DNA of 64,000 nucleotides. Origin: Streptomyces thermodiastaticus. Lineage in GTDB: Bacteria; Actinomycetota; Actinomycetes; Streptomycetales; Streptomycetaceae. Position numbers and translations under genes: made by a program. The stretch spans positions 124,001-188,000 of the forward strand of contig NZ_BNBV01000003.1 of NCBI RefSeq assembly GCF_014656135.1, written 5' to 3'. The notes below the pieces were generated by a model, which did no database searches, was not told the origin of the DNA, and saw only the letters and a program-made list of their open reading frames with translations. Positions 1 to 10,589 of the stretch are shown piece by piece; the stretch's first letter is position 1; every line of letters begins with the position of its first letter.

Positions 1-888
1 GAGCTGGCCCGCAACCGCGCCTGCTCCGACGTGGTCCTGGTCACCGGCGACGGCGATCTGCTGCCCGGCATGATGGCCGCCAAGGAGCACGGCGTCGCCG
101 TCCACCTGTGGGCCGTGCAGGCCGCCGACGGCGACTACAACCAGTCCGAGGACCTGGTCGCCGAGGCCGACGAACGCCGCGTCCTGGACCGCTCCTGGAT
201 CACCAAGGCCGTCCACGCCAAGGAGACGGGCGCCGTGTGCGCCCCGCCGCCCGCGCCCGGCCCGATCGCCGCGATCCTCTCCGCGCCGCTGCCCGAGTCC
301 GCCCTCTCCGCGGCCGGCGAGCGCCCCGCCGAGGACCGCGGCCCCGCGCCGCAGCCCGCCGCCCGGGCCGGCACCGAGGAGCGGCTGCCCGCCAAGGGCG
401 TGCCCACCCCCAAGGACCTGGCCGCCCTGCGCGCCTCCGGCACCGCGAGCGTCCAGCACCCCGCCACGGCGACCCTGCGCTGGTCCTCCGACCGCGGCTG
501 GGTCGACCGCTCCGGCGTCTTCGCCGAACCGCCCGAGGCCGCCTCCATGCCCACCCTCGCCCAGCTGACCACCGCGGAGCAGCGCTGGGCGGACCGCGAG
601 GAGGACATCACCACCGTCGGCGGCGACCCGTACGAGGTCGGGCAGGTCTTCGCCCGCCGCTGGGTGGAACGCCTCGGCGACCGCGGCCATCTGCAGAAGC
701 TGTCGTCGATGTACCCGCGCATCCCGCACCGCATCGACGGCGAGCTGCTGCGCTACGCCGCCCGCTTCGGCCTGCTGGCCCACAAGGACGACCAGATCGA
801 CGAGCGCGACCGGTATGCCATCCGGGCCGGGTTCTGGCGGGAGATCGGCGTCCACACGGGCACCGAGCACGCCCCGGGGGGCGACTGA
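1..888 (+). CDS. NYN/PIN-like domain protein, 5' end outside window
   Basis: The reading frame is open from the first base, so the start codon lies upstream of the window. The first visible residues, ELARNRACSDVVLVTGDGDL, carry the TGDGDLLPGM motif of NYN (PIN-like) domains, where acidic residues bind metal in putative RNases. A proline/alanine-rich linker follows (about residues 75-140), then a C-terminal region of unrecognised fold (about 170-295) with HLQKLSSMYPRIPHRIDGE. That C-terminal part resembles the OST-HTH/LOTUS-like tails seen with NYN domains, but this is only an impression. RNA cleavage is inferred from the family and not shown. No partner gene is visible. Confidence 0.75.
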   Translation, partial: ELARNRACSDVVLVTGDGDLLPGMMAAKEHGVAVHLWAVQAADGDYNQSEDLVAEADERRVLDRSWITKAVHAKETGAVCAPPPAPGPIAAILSAPLPESALSAAGERPAEDRGPAPQPAARAGTEERLPAKGVPTPKDLAALRASGTASVQHPATATLRWSSDRGWVDRSGVFAEPPEAASMPTLAQLTTAEQRWADREEDITTVGGDPYEVGQVFARRWVERLGDRGHLQKLSSMYPRIPHRIDGELLRYAARFGLLAHKDDQIDERDRYAIRAGFWREIGVHTGTEHAPGGD

Positions 889-967
889 GGCGAGCGGCCG
901 CCGCCGCGCCGAGGGCCCGGGTGCCGGCAGAAGTCGCCCCAAGGACGGGTAAAGCAGACCGACCCCG

Positions 968-973
968 TAGTCT
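968..973 (+). promoter_or_regulatory. -10-like hexamer TAGTCT, leaderless start of the ABC ATPase
   Basis: TAGTCT ends 8 nt before the GTG at 982. No purine-rich ribosome-binding site lies between them. Transcription would begin at or very near the start codon. No good TTGAC-type -35 is seen. Confidence 0.4.
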
Positions 974-981
974 CCTCCCTT

Positions 982-1997
<1,016 letters not shown>

Positions 1998-2001
<4 letters not shown>

Positions 2002-2135
2002 GGCGCGCGCAGGACGCCCGCGCCGCACGCCGTCCCGCCCGGGCCGCGCGGGGTGAGAAGGCGGGCGTGCGGGCCGGCGCCGGAGCCGGCGCCGCGGGGG
2101 AGCACGCCGGAGCGAGAAGGAGCAGTTCGACGTGA
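1998..2135 (+). CDS. possible 45-codon coupling ORF between the ABC subunits
   Basis: An ATG overlaps the stop of the ATPase gene (ATGA), and this frame closes with a TGA that overlaps the GTG of the permease gene (GTGA). The predicted 45-residue peptide is almost entirely Arg, Ala and Gly with a Ser-Ser-Ser-Thr end, and matches no known family. It may simply pass ribosomes on to the permease start, or it may be an accident of high-GC sequence. Low confidence that a stable protein is made. Confidence 0.25.
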
Positions 2136-2956
2136 GTGTCGTACCCGCCGACGTGCTGGCCGGCACGCCGGCCGCGCAGGGCGGCGCAGGGGAGACGCCG
2201 CCCGCCGAGCTGGGCCCGCGCGCCCGGCTGTGGCCGTCCCTCGCGGCCGTGTACCGGGCGCAGCTGTCCCGGGCGCGGGTGGCGCGGATCCCGCTGCTGT
2301 TCGTGGCGACCTTCCAGTCCGTCGGCATCATGATCATGCTGCGGGGCGTGGTCGGGGGCGGCAAGGAGGCCCACTCCGTGGTGGCCGGCGCCGCGATCGT
2401 CGTGGTCGCCTTCGTCGCGCTGAACCTGCTCGCGCAGTACTTCGGCCAGCTGCGCGCCGGCGGCGGGCTCGACCACTACGCCACGCTGCCGGTGCCGCCC
2501 GCCGCGGTGGTGCTGGGCGCGGCGGCCGCCTACGCGTCCTTCACCGTGCCGGGCACCCTGGTGACCGCGGTGTTCGGCTGCGTGCTGTTCGGGTTGCCGC
2601 TGGGCAACCTGTGGGTACTCGTGGCCGTGATCCCGCTCGCGGGCGCCGCGCTCTCGGGGCTCGGCGCGGCCTTCGGCCTGCTCGCCCCCCGGCCCGAGCT
2701 GGCCACCCTGCTGGGGCAGCTGGGGATGTCCGCGGCGCTGCTGCTGGGGGTTCTGCCGCCCGAGCGCATGCCGCAGCCGGTGCGGTTCCTGCGCGACCTG
2801 CTGCCCTCGACGTACGGTGTGGAGGCCTACGCCCGGACCTTCGACGCCCGCCCGGACTGGACCCTGGTCGGCGTGGACATGGCCGTGTGCGCCGCGGTCG
2901 GCGTCGTCTCGCTGGCGGTGGCCACCTGGGCCTACCGGCGGGCAGCCGTCCGGTGA
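2132..2956 (+). CDS. ABC-2 type exporter, membrane subunit
   Basis: A 274-residue integral membrane protein with about six hydrophobic segments, starting near residue 55 (IPLLFVATFQSVGIMIM) and ending with a helix near residue 255. The GGLDHYATLPVPPAAVVLG segment and the following helices have the look of ABC-2 permeases (DrrB/NodJ type). It pairs with the ATPase encoded upstream, from which it is separated only by a 130-bp stretch holding a possible coupling ORF. The GTG start is preceded by GAGAAGGAG. The substrate is unknown; antibiotic or lipid export is the usual role of the family. Confidence 0.85.
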   Translation: MSVVPADVLAGTPAAQGGAGETPPAELGPRARLWPSLAAVYRAQLSRARVARIPLLFVATFQSVGIMIMLRGVVGGGKEAHSVVAGAAIVVVAFVALNLLAQYFGQLRAGGGLDHYATLPVPPAAVVLGAAAAYASFTVPGTLVTAVFGCVLFGLPLGNLWVLVAVIPLAGAALSGLGAAFGLLAPRPELATLLGQLGMSAALLLGVLPPERMPQPVRFLRDLLPSTYGVEAYARTFDARPDWTLVGVDMAVCAAVGVVSLAVATWAYRRAAVR

Positions 2957-2995
2957 CCCGACCGGCACGGCGACCTCGACTGGCACGATGACAGG

Positions 2996-3736
2996 GTGAC
3001 CGCTCCGTTGACTCCACCACCGCAGCCCGACCGGCACTCCTCGCAGTCCGTTCCGTCCGGCCGGACGTCCGGCCCGCAGCAGGACCCGGAACCGCAGCCC
3101 GCGCAGCCGCCCGCCGGCGCGGCCGTGCCGGGCACACCGGCCCACCCCGGTCGGGCCACGGCGCCCGAGGCCGCCGGCCCCGGATGGAAGACCGAGGTGC
3201 GCCGGTCGGCCGTGGCGCTGGTCGCCGTGGCGCTGGGCGGAGTGCTGCTGGGGCTCGCCTGGCTGTGGCTGGCCCCGCGGGTGCCGCTGGTGGGGCAGAT
3301 CAGCGACCACACCTGGGTCGTCTACCTCAAGGACTCCGAGGGCGAGCAGGCCGTCGGCGTGGACGGCACCTTCACCCTGCTCGGCCTGGCCTTCGGCGTC
3401 GTCAGCGCGGTCGCCGTGTTCCTCGCGTGGCGGCGCGGCGGGGTGGCGTCCGCGGTGGCGCTGTGCCTGGGCGGGCTGCTCGGCTCGCTGCTGGCCTGGC
3501 GGCTCGGGGTGTGGCTGGGCCCGCAGGGGGACGTGGTGGCGCACGCCAGGGCCGTCGGCGAGGGCGTGACCTTCCCGGCGCCGCTCAAGCTGGGCGCCAA
3601 GGGAGCCCTGCTGGCCTGGCCGGTGGCCGCGCTCGTGGTGCACCTGGCGCTCACCGCGCTGTTCGTCCCGCGCGAGCCCGAACTGCCCGGGCAGGGCCCG
3701 CACCCGGAGCCGCACGACGGCCCGCCCGCGGCCTGA
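2996..3736 (+). CDS. DUF2567-type membrane protein
   Basis: A 246-residue protein. The first 60 residues are Pro/Gln-rich and probably cytosolic. They are followed by four hydrophobic helices (about 73-93, 125-142, 150-170 and 200-222) and a short polar tail. The layout and the loop SDHTWVVYLKDSEGEQAVGVDGTF between helices 1 and 2 match the actinobacterial DUF2567 family, whose function is unknown. CACGAT lies 6 nt before the GTG start with no ribosome-binding site, so the mRNA may be leaderless. It follows the ABC exporter by 40 bp, but nothing links the functions. Confidence 0.75.
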   Translation: MTAPLTPPPQPDRHSSQSVPSGRTSGPQQDPEPQPAQPPAGAAVPGTPAHPGRATAPEAAGPGWKTEVRRSAVALVAVALGGVLLGLAWLWLAPRVPLVGQISDHTWVVYLKDSEGEQAVGVDGTFTLLGLAFGVVSAVAVFLAWRRGGVASAVALCLGGLLGSLLAWRLGVWLGPQGDVVAHARAVGEGVTFPAPLKLGAKGALLAWPVAALVVHLALTALFVPREPELPGQGPHPEPHDGPPAA

Positions 3737-3773
3737 CCCGAAACTCGCGCCTCGCACGCGGGCCCGTGGCCTC

Positions 3774-4271
3774 TCACCGGCCGATCGGGGCCAGCACCGC
3801 CTCGGTCAGCTTCGCCAGGTCCAGCGGGGCCAGCTCGACCTCCAGGCCGCGGCGGCCCGCCGAGACGCAGATCGTGGGGTGGCCGGTCGCGGAGGAGTCC
3901 AGCACGGTGGGCAGCTTCTTGCGCTGGCCCAGCGGCGAGATGCCGCCGCGGACATAGCCCGTGGTGCGCTCGGCGAGCGTGGGGTCGGCCATCGCCGCGC
4001 GCTTGCCCCCGACCGCCGCCGCCAGGGCCTTGAGATCCAGCGACCCGGCCACCGGGACCACGGCCACCGTCAGCCGGCCGTCGACCTCCGCCACCAGCGT
4101 CTTGAACACCCGCTCCGGGGGCACCCCCAGCGCCTCGGCCGCCTCCTCGCCGTAGGAGGGGTGAGAGGGATCGTGGTCGTAGGAGCGCACGGTGTGCGCC
4201 ACGCCCGCCGCGGCCAGGGCCACCGTCGCCGGCGTGCCCCCGGCCTGCTGCTTCTTCGCCTTCTTCGCCAT
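3774..4271 (-). CDS. ybaK: YbaK/EbsC-type aminoacyl-tRNA deacylase
   Basis: A 165-residue protein of the YbaK family, which removes cysteine mischarged on tRNA-Pro. Family features seen are the N-terminal helix region, SYDHDPSHPSYGEEAAEALG, the VFKTLVAEVDG strand with the conserved Lys, and the glycine-rich C-terminal block GYVRGGISPLGQ. Length equals the usual 155-165 residues. The ATG at 4271 was chosen because the upstream part of the open frame has no homologous look and because GGGAG precedes the ATG. It is the downstream partner of the LON-N gene, 44 bp away on the same strand. Confidence 0.9.
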   Translation of the reverse strand: MAKKAKKQQAGGTPATVALAAAGVAHTVRSYDHDPSHPSYGEEAAEALGVPPERVFKTLVAEVDGRLTVAVVPVAGSLDLKALAAAVGGKRAAMADPTLAERTTGYVRGGISPLGQRKKLPTVLDSSATGHPTICVSAGRRGLEVELAPLDLAKLTEAVLAPIGR

Positions 4272-4315
4272 CTCCCGCCTGGTCTCCCTCTCCGCCGGCA
4301 CGCCGGCCGGCCGCG

Positions 4316-5053
4316 TCAGTTGAGGCTCGTCGGAGCGCGTGTCAGCTCCGGCGCCGGCAACGACGGCAGACTGCGCAGGATGGCCGTCTCCGAGCGGAGG
4401 AGATTCAGCTCGTCGCGCAGCCGCGAGGTGGTGTCCGGCGCCTGCAGCAGCCGCTGCTTCGTCGGCGTGTCCAGCACCATCGCCGCCGCCACCAGGTACG
4501 ACACCACCCGCGGCTCCTCCGGCAGCTGCGCGCTGGTGGTCAGCGACCGCTCCCGGGCGCCCGCCAGCTGCTTCTGGTACTGCCTGAACGCCCGCAGCAC
4601 CCCCTCGGCCAGGGCCTCCGCCTCGTCGCCGGGCTCCTCGGGCAGCTGCTCCAGGTGAGCGGTGAGGAACGGGCCGGAGGCGTCCACCGACAGCAGCCGT
4701 ACCCGGACGGTGCCGGTCACCAGCACCTCGAAGGTGCCGTCGGGCCGCTGCCGGATCGATGCCGCGTCCGCCACGCAGCCCACCTTGTGGAACGCCCGGG
4801 CCGGGTCGGGCCCGAAACCGGCCGCCGCCCCGCGCTCGGGCAGTGCCGTCGGATCCGGCAGGCCCGGAGCGCTCGGAGCCACCTCGTGGCCGTCGCGGAT
4901 GGCCACGACGGCGAACCGGCGCGCGTCCTCGGGCAGGGCCAGCAGGCTGCGCATCATGGCGCGGTAGCGCTCCTCGAAGACGTTCAGCGGGAGCACCAGC
5001 CCGGGGAACAGCACCGTGTTCAGCGGGAAGAGCGGCAGGCGGACGGTCGTCAC
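4316..5053 (-). CDS. LON N-terminal (substrate-binding) domain protein
   Basis: A stand-alone LON-N (PUA-like) protein of 245 residues. The start LPLFPLNTVLFPGLVLPLNVFEERYR is the hallmark of the domain, and VGCVADAASIRQRPDGTFEVLVTGTVRVRLL follows near residue 105. There is no AAA+ or serine protease part, so it cannot degrade proteins itself. Such proteins are widespread in actinobacteria and a role as adaptor or regulator is only inferred. The C-terminal 100 residues are helical and probably all-cytosolic. It lies upstream of the ybaK gene in a likely two-gene unit. Confidence 0.85.
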   Translation of the reverse strand: MTTVRLPLFPLNTVLFPGLVLPLNVFEERYRAMMRSLLALPEDARRFAVVAIRDGHEVAPSAPGLPDPTALPERGAAAGFGPDPARAFHKVGCVADAASIRQRPDGTFEVLVTGTVRVRLLSVDASGPFLTAHLEQLPEEPGDEAEALAEGVLRAFRQYQKQLAGARERSLTTSAQLPEEPRVVSYLVAAAMVLDTPTKQRLLQAPDTTSRLRDELNLLRSETAILRSLPSLPAPELTRAPTSLN

Positions 5054-5098
5054 GGCGCAAAAGCCTACTGGCCGTGCCCGCTGGCGCGGCGGCCCCGT

Positions 5099-6121
5099 TC
5101 AGCCCCGCCGGGCGGCCGGAGGCAGGGACGGCGGTGCGGGCGGTGCCGCGCCGACGTCGGCGCGCAGCCGCAGGAACAGGCCCAGCGGATCGTCCGAGAC
5201 GCGGTCCCACGGGAAGGAGGTGGCGTACGGGCCGATGAGCCGGGCCTGGGCGAGCGCGTCCCGGTGCCGGCCGAGCCGGATCAGCACGTACATCAGCAGA
5301 TTGCGGATCTCCGCCACGCGGATGTCGGCCGGCGGCAGGCCGCGGGAGAAGGCGATCGCCCGGTCAGCCGCCGCGTCGAGCCGCTCGCGCGGCAGCTCGC
5401 TCAGGTCCGCGTCGGCCAGACACGCGAAGGCCGCCCGCGCCGGCAGCGCCTGCACCAGCGATCCGGCCGGCGCGTCCTGGGCGGCCCGTTCGGCGAAATC
5501 CAGGCACTCGTGGTGGGCGCCCCGCCAGATCTCGGCCAGATAGCGCAGCGCGGACGCATGGCAGCCGTAGTGGTGCGGGGCCCGGCGCACCGCGGCCTCC
5601 CACAGCTCCTCGACGTACCGGTGCCCGGCGCGGCTGCCGCGCGCGTGGTCCAGCGCGACCCGCCAGGGCACCGGGTCCCGGTCGTCGCCGCGCGCGGCGG
5701 CCGTGATCAGGGGGCTGACCTCGCGCAGCAGTTCGGCGCGGCCCGGCGAGGGCCAGGCGTGGTCCAGGGCGAGCTGGGCCGCCACCAGCAGCGCGTCCGG
5801 GTCGTGCGGGGCGGCGGCGCGCCAGCGCTGCAGCCACTCGGGCCGGGAGCGGGCGAAGGCGGCCAGCCGCAGCACGTACCCGTCCCGGTCCTCCCACGCG
5901 CCGCGCTCCCGGGTTCCGGCCAGCAGACGGGACACCGGCCCGTACGCGCCCCGGGCGGCGGCGACCAGGGCCGGCCCCAGGTGTTCGTCGGGCGCGTCGA
6001 GGAACACCTCGTCGTCGGCCGGCACCGTGTCCTCGGGCAGGGCGGCGGCGGGGCGCGGGGCGGTCGTTCTTCTGTGGGCCGGACGGTGGAACAGGGGCAG
6101 CAAAGCCATGGTGCGCACCAT
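5099..6121 (-). CDS. conserved protein of unknown function, TPR-like helical
   Basis: A 340-residue protein with no family I can name. After a 40-residue charged N-terminus it is a run of amphipathic helices rich in Ala, Leu and Arg, with many W-R and A-L-D patterns, such as PEWLQRWRAAAPHDPDALLVAAQLA and GLPPADIRVAEIRNLLMYVLIRLGRHRDALAQ. This spacing resembles TPR-like solenoids. No signal peptide or membrane helix is seen. Two ATG starts, at 6121 and 6109, are both possible and neither has a good ribosome-binding site. It is probably cytosolic. Confidence 0.65.
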   Translation of the reverse strand: MVRTMALLPLFHRPAHRRTTAPRPAAALPEDTVPADDEVFLDAPDEHLGPALVAAARGAYGPVSRLLAGTRERGAWEDRDGYVLRLAAFARSRPEWLQRWRAAAPHDPDALLVAAQLALDHAWPSPGRAELLREVSPLITAAARGDDRDPVPWRVALDHARGSRAGHRYVEELWEAAVRRAPHHYGCHASALRYLAEIWRGAHHECLDFAERAAQDAPAGSLVQALPARAAFACLADADLSELPRERLDAAADRAIAFSRGLPPADIRVAEIRNLLMYVLIRLGRHRDALAQARLIGPYATSFPWDRVSDDPLGLFLRLRADVGAAPPAPPSLPPAARRG

Positions 6122-6367
6122 TGAAAAACGCAGGTCGGATGCGCGCCAGGGGTACGGCGAAGCCGGTCGAAGGTTGTACGCCAGATGGTCAAGAGACAGT
6201 AAAAATGTGAGAGTTCAACGAGTTCGGGGGCCTGTCCCGTGCCCCGGAGACCGGTCCCGGAGGCCGGCGGCCGGGGCGCGGCCGGGCCGGAGGTGCCCTC
6301 GCGGCCTGCGGCCTCGCCGTCTTGACCGCCTGACACCCCCGCGCGCACCGTCGGCCTGGGACCTGTC

Positions 6368-7945
6368 CTAATTCCGCCGCAGCAGCCGGGTGGCGCCCGC
6401 CGTCACCGTGGTCGCCAGCACCCAGCCCAGCAGCACCATCGCCGCCGCGAGCCACTGCCAGACGCCGTCGACCTGCCACTGGCTCGCCTGGTTCAGATCC
6501 ACCACCGGCAGCAGCAGGTCGAGGACGAACAGGGAGGGGTTCCAGTCGGGGCGGTCGCCGGACCCGGCCGGCGGGCGGTCGGCGTGGGCGAAGGCCACCG
6601 AGCCGGCCGCCCACAGCACCGCCATCCACACCGCGGCCCGGCCGGGACGGTAGCCGTAGGCCACGGTGACGTCCTGGACGTAGCCCCACAGCTTGCCGGC
6701 CGGCGGCAGCGTCTGCCGGCGGCGGCGGTGCTTGGCCAGCAGCACCTCGCGCGCGTCCTCGTCCTCGCCGGCCTCCCGCAGCACCGCCGCCAGCCGCTCG
6801 TACGGCTCCGGGTTGTACTCCTCGGTGGCCGCCTCCACCCAGGCCAGGCGGGCGGTCAGCGGGAACGGGCCGCGAGGCACCAGGTTCTCGTAGACGAAGC
6901 CGTTCATCTGCAGTCCGCCGGGGCCGGGCCAGCTGCCGGCGCGGTCGACCAGGGTGGCGATGCGCGTCCCGGACAGCAGCACCCGGCCGCCCCGCGGCCG
7001 CTCGCACAGGAAACGCAGTTCCGGCGTCTGCACCCGGCGCAGGGACAGCTCCTGCGGTCCGACGAGGTCGAAGCGGGCGTGGCCGAGGTCCACCGCCTCG
7101 CCGAACCGTCCGTCGTCCAGCCGCACCCCGCCCCGGCAGGCGAAGGGCCGGAACAGCGTCCCGCGCTCGGGCGTCACCTGGCGCAGCGGCGGGCCGCCCA
7201 CCCCGGCCGGGGTCAGGTACAGCGCGCGCCCGACCGTCAGCTGCGGCGCGTTGAGCGCGTACCGGCCGCAGGGGGCGGACAGCCGCGCGCCGCGCAGGCC
7301 GAGCGATGCGCCGATCGAGGCGCTGCGCAGACTGATCTCGCCGTGCGCCTGCAGCAGGTCCGCCTGGAGGTCCTGCCCGACCGTCAGCCCGTCCGCCGCG
7401 ATGGACCGGCCGGTGCGGTCCCGGTCCACCACGGCCTGGTTGAGCAGCAGGTCCGTGCCGATCTGCGCGTCGGTCAGCCGTATGCCGCGCCGGATGCGGC
7501 ACCGGGGTAAGTGCAGGTCGCCCTCGGTGTGCAGGCGGGCCGCCTCCAGGCGGGGCAGCGCGCAGTTCACCAGCCGTATGGTGGACAGCCGTGCCTCGGG
7601 CAGGCGCACCTCCTCGTCGAAGCGGCAGCCGTTCAGCTCCACGTACGGCACCACGGTGCCCCCGGCCAGGTCCACGGCGCCCTTGATCCGCAGCCCGGCC
7701 AGCTTCAGTGCCGCCACCCGCCCGGGCAGCGCCGGCGGCCCGTCCAGCAGCAGCCAGCACACGACACGCCCGCGCACCGTCCGTTCGGGTCCCCAGGGAT
7801 GTCCGCCGTGCGGGTCGTCCACCGCGGGGTCCCCGCTGCGCAGGTCGTACACGCTGCCGTTGCGGAAGGCCTGCCACATCCCGGCCTCGACGGCGGTCAG
7901 GTCGTCCGGCAGGTCCCCGGCACGGGCGCCGGTAACCTCTGTCAC
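6368..7945 (-). CDS. pentapeptide/right-handed helix repeat protein with C-terminal membrane helices
   Basis: A 525-residue protein. Residues about 30-330 are made of short leucine-spaced repeats (for example LRSASIGASLGLRGARL and LKLAGLRIKGAVDLAGG), typical of a right-handed beta-helix of pentapeptide-repeat type. A charged helical stretch with LRRRRQTLPPAGKLWG-like basic residues follows, then two or three hydrophobic helices near residues 440-460 and 500-520. Streptomyces proteins of this type are often labelled membrane-associated oxidoreductase, but no cofactor motif is visible here. The GTG at 7945 was chosen because GAAGAGGGA precedes it; an upstream start would add 17 residues. Confidence 0.7.
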   Translation of the reverse strand: MTEVTGARAGDLPDDLTAVEAGMWQAFRNGSVYDLRSGDPAVDDPHGGHPWGPERTVRGRVVCWLLLDGPPALPGRVAALKLAGLRIKGAVDLAGGTVVPYVELNGCRFDEEVRLPEARLSTIRLVNCALPRLEAARLHTEGDLHLPRCRIRRGIRLTDAQIGTDLLLNQAVVDRDRTGRSIAADGLTVGQDLQADLLQAHGEISLRSASIGASLGLRGARLSAPCGRYALNAPQLTVGRALYLTPAGVGGPPLRQVTPERGTLFRPFACRGGVRLDDGRFGEAVDLGHARFDLVGPQELSLRRVQTPELRFLCERPRGGRVLLSGTRIATLVDRAGSWPGPGGLQMNGFVYENLVPRGPFPLTARLAWVEAATEEYNPEPYERLAAVLREAGEDEDAREVLLAKHRRRRQTLPPAGKLWGYVQDVTVAYGYRPGRAAVWMAVLWAAGSVAFAHADRPPAGSGDRPDWNPSLFVLDLLLPVVDLNQASQWQVDGVWQWLAAAMVLLGWVLATTVTAGATRLLRRN

Positions 7946-8088
7946 GGTTCGTCCCTCTTCTCCTGTCTCCCTGTGAGTTCTGCCGCTTCGTACCATCGGT
8001 GATGCCCGCTGGGTGACGGTTGGAACGCGTTGCGTGAGGGGGATCGTCCGATTTCAGAGGAAGGCCGGAATACGCCTGTGGAGGGGTT

Positions 8089-8109
8089 CTGTATCAGCCA
8101 CCGATACAG
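8089..8109. promoter_or_regulatory. perfect inverted repeat CTGTATC-N7-GATACAG upstream of hisD
   Basis: Two 7-bp arms match perfectly around a 7-bp spacer, 39 bp upstream of the hisD start and inside the divergent region facing the minus-strand repeat-protein gene. The size and symmetry fit an operator for a dimeric regulator. The regulator is not known, and the sequence is not an ArgR box. Confidence 0.45.
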
Positions 8110-8148
8110 GTGAACGGGGCACGAGGGCCATCTGAGAGAATTGGAGAC

Positions 8149-9474
8149 GTGATCTCCCGTATCGATCTGCGCGGCGGCGCCCTCCCCGAGGGTCCCGCCC
8201 TGCGCGACCTGCTGCCCCGAGCCGACTTCGACGTCGCGGCCGCCCTGGAGAAGGTGCGTCCGATCTGCGAGGCCGTGCATCATCGCGGCGACGCGGCGCT
8301 GATCGAGTTCGCCGAGCAGTTCGACGGCGTGCGGCTGGAATCCGTCCGGGTCCCGCGTCAGGCGCTGAAGGACGCGCTGGACCGCCTCGATCCGGACGTG
8401 CGTGCCGCCCTGGAGGAGTCCATCCGCCGCGCCCGGCTCGTCCACCGCGAACAGCGCCGCACCGCGCACACCACGCAGGTGGTGCCCGGCGGCTCGGTCA
8501 CCGAGAAGTGGGTGCCGGTGCAGCGGGTCGGGCTGTACGCGCCCGGCGGCCGGTCGGTGTACCCGTCCTCCGTGGTCATGAACGCCGTGCCCGCCCAGGA
8601 GGCCGGTGTCGAGTCCGTCGCGCTCGCCTCCCCGGCCCAGGCCGAGTTCGGCGGGCTGCCGCACCCGACCATCCTCGCCGCCTGCGCCCTGCTCGGCGTG
8701 GACGAGGTGTACGCCGCGGGCGGCGCCACCGCCGTGGCGATGTTCGCCTACGGCACCGAGTCCTGCCCGCCCGTGACCATGGTCACCGGCCCCGGCAACA
8801 TCTGGGTCGCGGCCGCCAAGCGGTACTTCACCGGCCGGATCGGCATCGACGCCGAGGCAGGCCCCACCGAGATCGCGATCCTCGCCGACTCCACCGCCGA
8901 CCCGGTGCACGTCGCCGCCGACCTGATCAGCCAGGCCGAGCACGACCCGCTGGCCGCCGCGGTCCTGGTCACCGACTCCGCGGAGCTGGCCGACGCGGTC
9001 GAGAAGGAGCTGGAGCCGCAGGTCGCGGCCACCAAGCACGTCGAGGACCGGATCCGCCCGGCCCTGTCCGGCAAGCAGTCCGCGATCGTCCTGGTCGACG
9101 GGATCGAGGAGGGCCTGCGGGTGGTCGACGCCTACGGCGCCGAGCACCTGGAGATCCAGACCGCCGACGCCGCCGCGGTCGCCGACCGGGTGCACAACGC
9201 CGGCGCGATCTTCATCGGCCCCTGGGCGCCGGTCTCCCTCGGCGACTACGCGGCCGGCTCCAACCACGTCCTGCCCACCGGCGGCTGCGCCTGCCACTCC
9301 TCCGGCCTGTCCGTGCAGTCCTTCCTGCGCGGCATCCACATCGTCGACTACAGCCGCGACGCCCTCGCCGAGGTCGCCCACCACGTGGTGACGCTTGCGG
9401 AGGCCGAGGACCTCCCGGCCCACGGCGCGGCGGTCAAGGCGAGGTTCGGCTGGAAGGTACCCGAGAGCAAGTGA
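8149..9474 (+). CDS. hisD: histidinol dehydrogenase
   Basis: Catalyses the last two steps of histidine synthesis, oxidising L-histidinol to L-histidine with two NAD+ and a zinc ion. The 441-residue product has the usual family length. Seen are the ISQAEHDP block (zinc-binding Gln and His), GAEHLEIQ (catalytic Glu/His region) and [15 protein letters not shown] near the C-terminus. The GTG start was chosen by homology, ISRIDLRGG being the typical beginning; the GGAG before it is very close, so initiation may be unusual. It opens the his operon, and its stop overlaps the hisC GTG (GTGA). Confidence 0.96.
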   Translation: MISRIDLRGGALPEGPALRDLLPRADFDVAAALEKVRPICEAVHHRGDAALIEFAEQFDGVRLESVRVPRQALKDALDRLDPDVRAALEESIRRARLVHREQRRTAHTTQVVPGGSVTEKWVPVQRVGLYAPGGRSVYPSSVVMNAVPAQEAGVESVALASPAQAEFGGLPHPTILAACALLGVDEVYAAGGATAVAMFAYGTESCPPVTMVTGPGNIWVAAAKRYFTGRIGIDAEAGPTEIAILADSTADPVHVAADLISQAEHDPLAAAVLVTDSAELADAVEKELEPQVAATKHVEDRIRPALSGKQSAIVLVDGIEEGLRVVDAYGAEHLEIQTADAAAVADRVHNAGAIFIGPWAPVSLGDYAAGSNHVLPTGGCACHSSGLSVQSFLRGIHIVDYSRDALAEVAHHVVTLAEAEDLPAHGAAVKARFGWKVPESK

Positions 9475-10589
9475 GCGACGTGCGGATCGACGACCTCCCC
9501 GTACGGGACGAGCTGCGCGGCACGTCCCCCTACGGCGCGCCCCAGCTGGACGTCCCCGTACGGCTGAACACCAACGAGAACCCCTACCCGCTGCCCGAGC
9601 CGCTGGTCGAGCGGATCGCCGAACGGGTGCGCGAGGCCGCCCGCGGCCTGAACCGCTACCCCGACCGGGACGCGGTGGAGCTGCGCACCGCGCTCGCCGC
9701 ATACCTGACGCGCACCGGCGGTCACGAGGTCGGCCTGCGCAACGTCTGGGCCGCCAACGGGTCCAACGAGGTCATCCAGCAGCTGCTGCAGGCCTTCGGC
9801 GGCCCCGGCCGCACGGCGATGGGCTTCGAGCCGTCGTACTCGATGCACGCGCTCATCGCGCGTGGCACCGGCACCGGCTGGATCTCCGGCCCCCGCGACG
9901 AGGACTTCGCCATCGACCTCGCCGCCGCCGAGAAGGCGATCGCCGAGCACTGCCCGGACGTCGTCTTCATCACCACCCCCAACAACCCCACCGGCAACGC
10001 CGTCCCGCGCGAGACCGTCGTCGCGCTGTACGAGGCCGCGCAGGCGGCGAAGCCGTCGATGGTGATCGTCGACGAGGCCTACGTCGAGTTCAGCCACGGC
10101 TCCTCGCTGCTGCCGCTGCTCAAGGGCCGCCCGCACCTGGTGATCTCGCGCACCATGTCCAAGGCGTTCGGCGCGGCCGGACTGCGCCTGGGCTACCTCG
10201 CCGCGCACCCCGCCGTCGTGGACGCCGTGCAGCTGGTCCGGCTGCCCTACCACCTGTCCGCGATCACCCAGGTGACCGCGCTCGCGGCCCTGGAGCACAC
10301 CGACACGCTGCTCGGCTACGTCGAGCAGCTCAAGCGGGAGCGGGACCGGCTGGCCGATGAGCTGCGCGCGATGGGCTACGAGGTCACCGCCTCGGACGCC
10401 AACTTCGTGCAGTTCGGCCGGTTCGCCGACGCCCACGAGGCCTGGCGGAAGATCCTCGACCGCGGCGTGCTCGTCCGGGACAACGGGGTGCCCGGACGGC
10501 TCAGGGTGACGGCCGGGACCCCGGCCGAGAACGACGCGTTCCTCGATGCGGTGCGCGAACTCAAGAAGGAAGTGGAGCTGAGCGGATGA
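9471..10589 (+). CDS. hisC: histidinol-phosphate aminotransferase
   Basis: A 372-residue PLP enzyme of fold type I that transfers the amino group from glutamate to imidazole acetol phosphate. Seen are [10 protein letters not shown] near the N-terminus, NNPTG (substrate/PLP region), DEAYVEF (Asp that holds the PLP ring nitrogen), the PLP lysine in [17 protein letters not shown] at about residue 231, and the phosphate-binding RLRVTAGTP near the end. It overlaps hisD by 4 bp and hisB by 4 bp, so translation is probably coupled along the operon. Confidence 0.96.
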   Translation: MSDVRIDDLPVRDELRGTSPYGAPQLDVPVRLNTNENPYPLPEPLVERIAERVREAARGLNRYPDRDAVELRTALAAYLTRTGGHEVGLRNVWAANGSNEVIQQLLQAFGGPGRTAMGFEPSYSMHALIARGTGTGWISGPRDEDFAIDLAAAEKAIAEHCPDVVFITTPNNPTGNAVPRETVVALYEAAQAAKPSMVIVDEAYVEFSHGSSLLPLLKGRPHLVISRTMSKAFGAAGLRLGYLAAHPAVVDAVQLVRLPYHLSAITQVTALAALEHTDTLLGYVEQLKRERDRLADELRAMGYEVTASDANFVQFGRFADAHEAWRKILDRGVLVRDNGVPGRLRVTAGTPAENDAFLDAVRELKKEVELSG

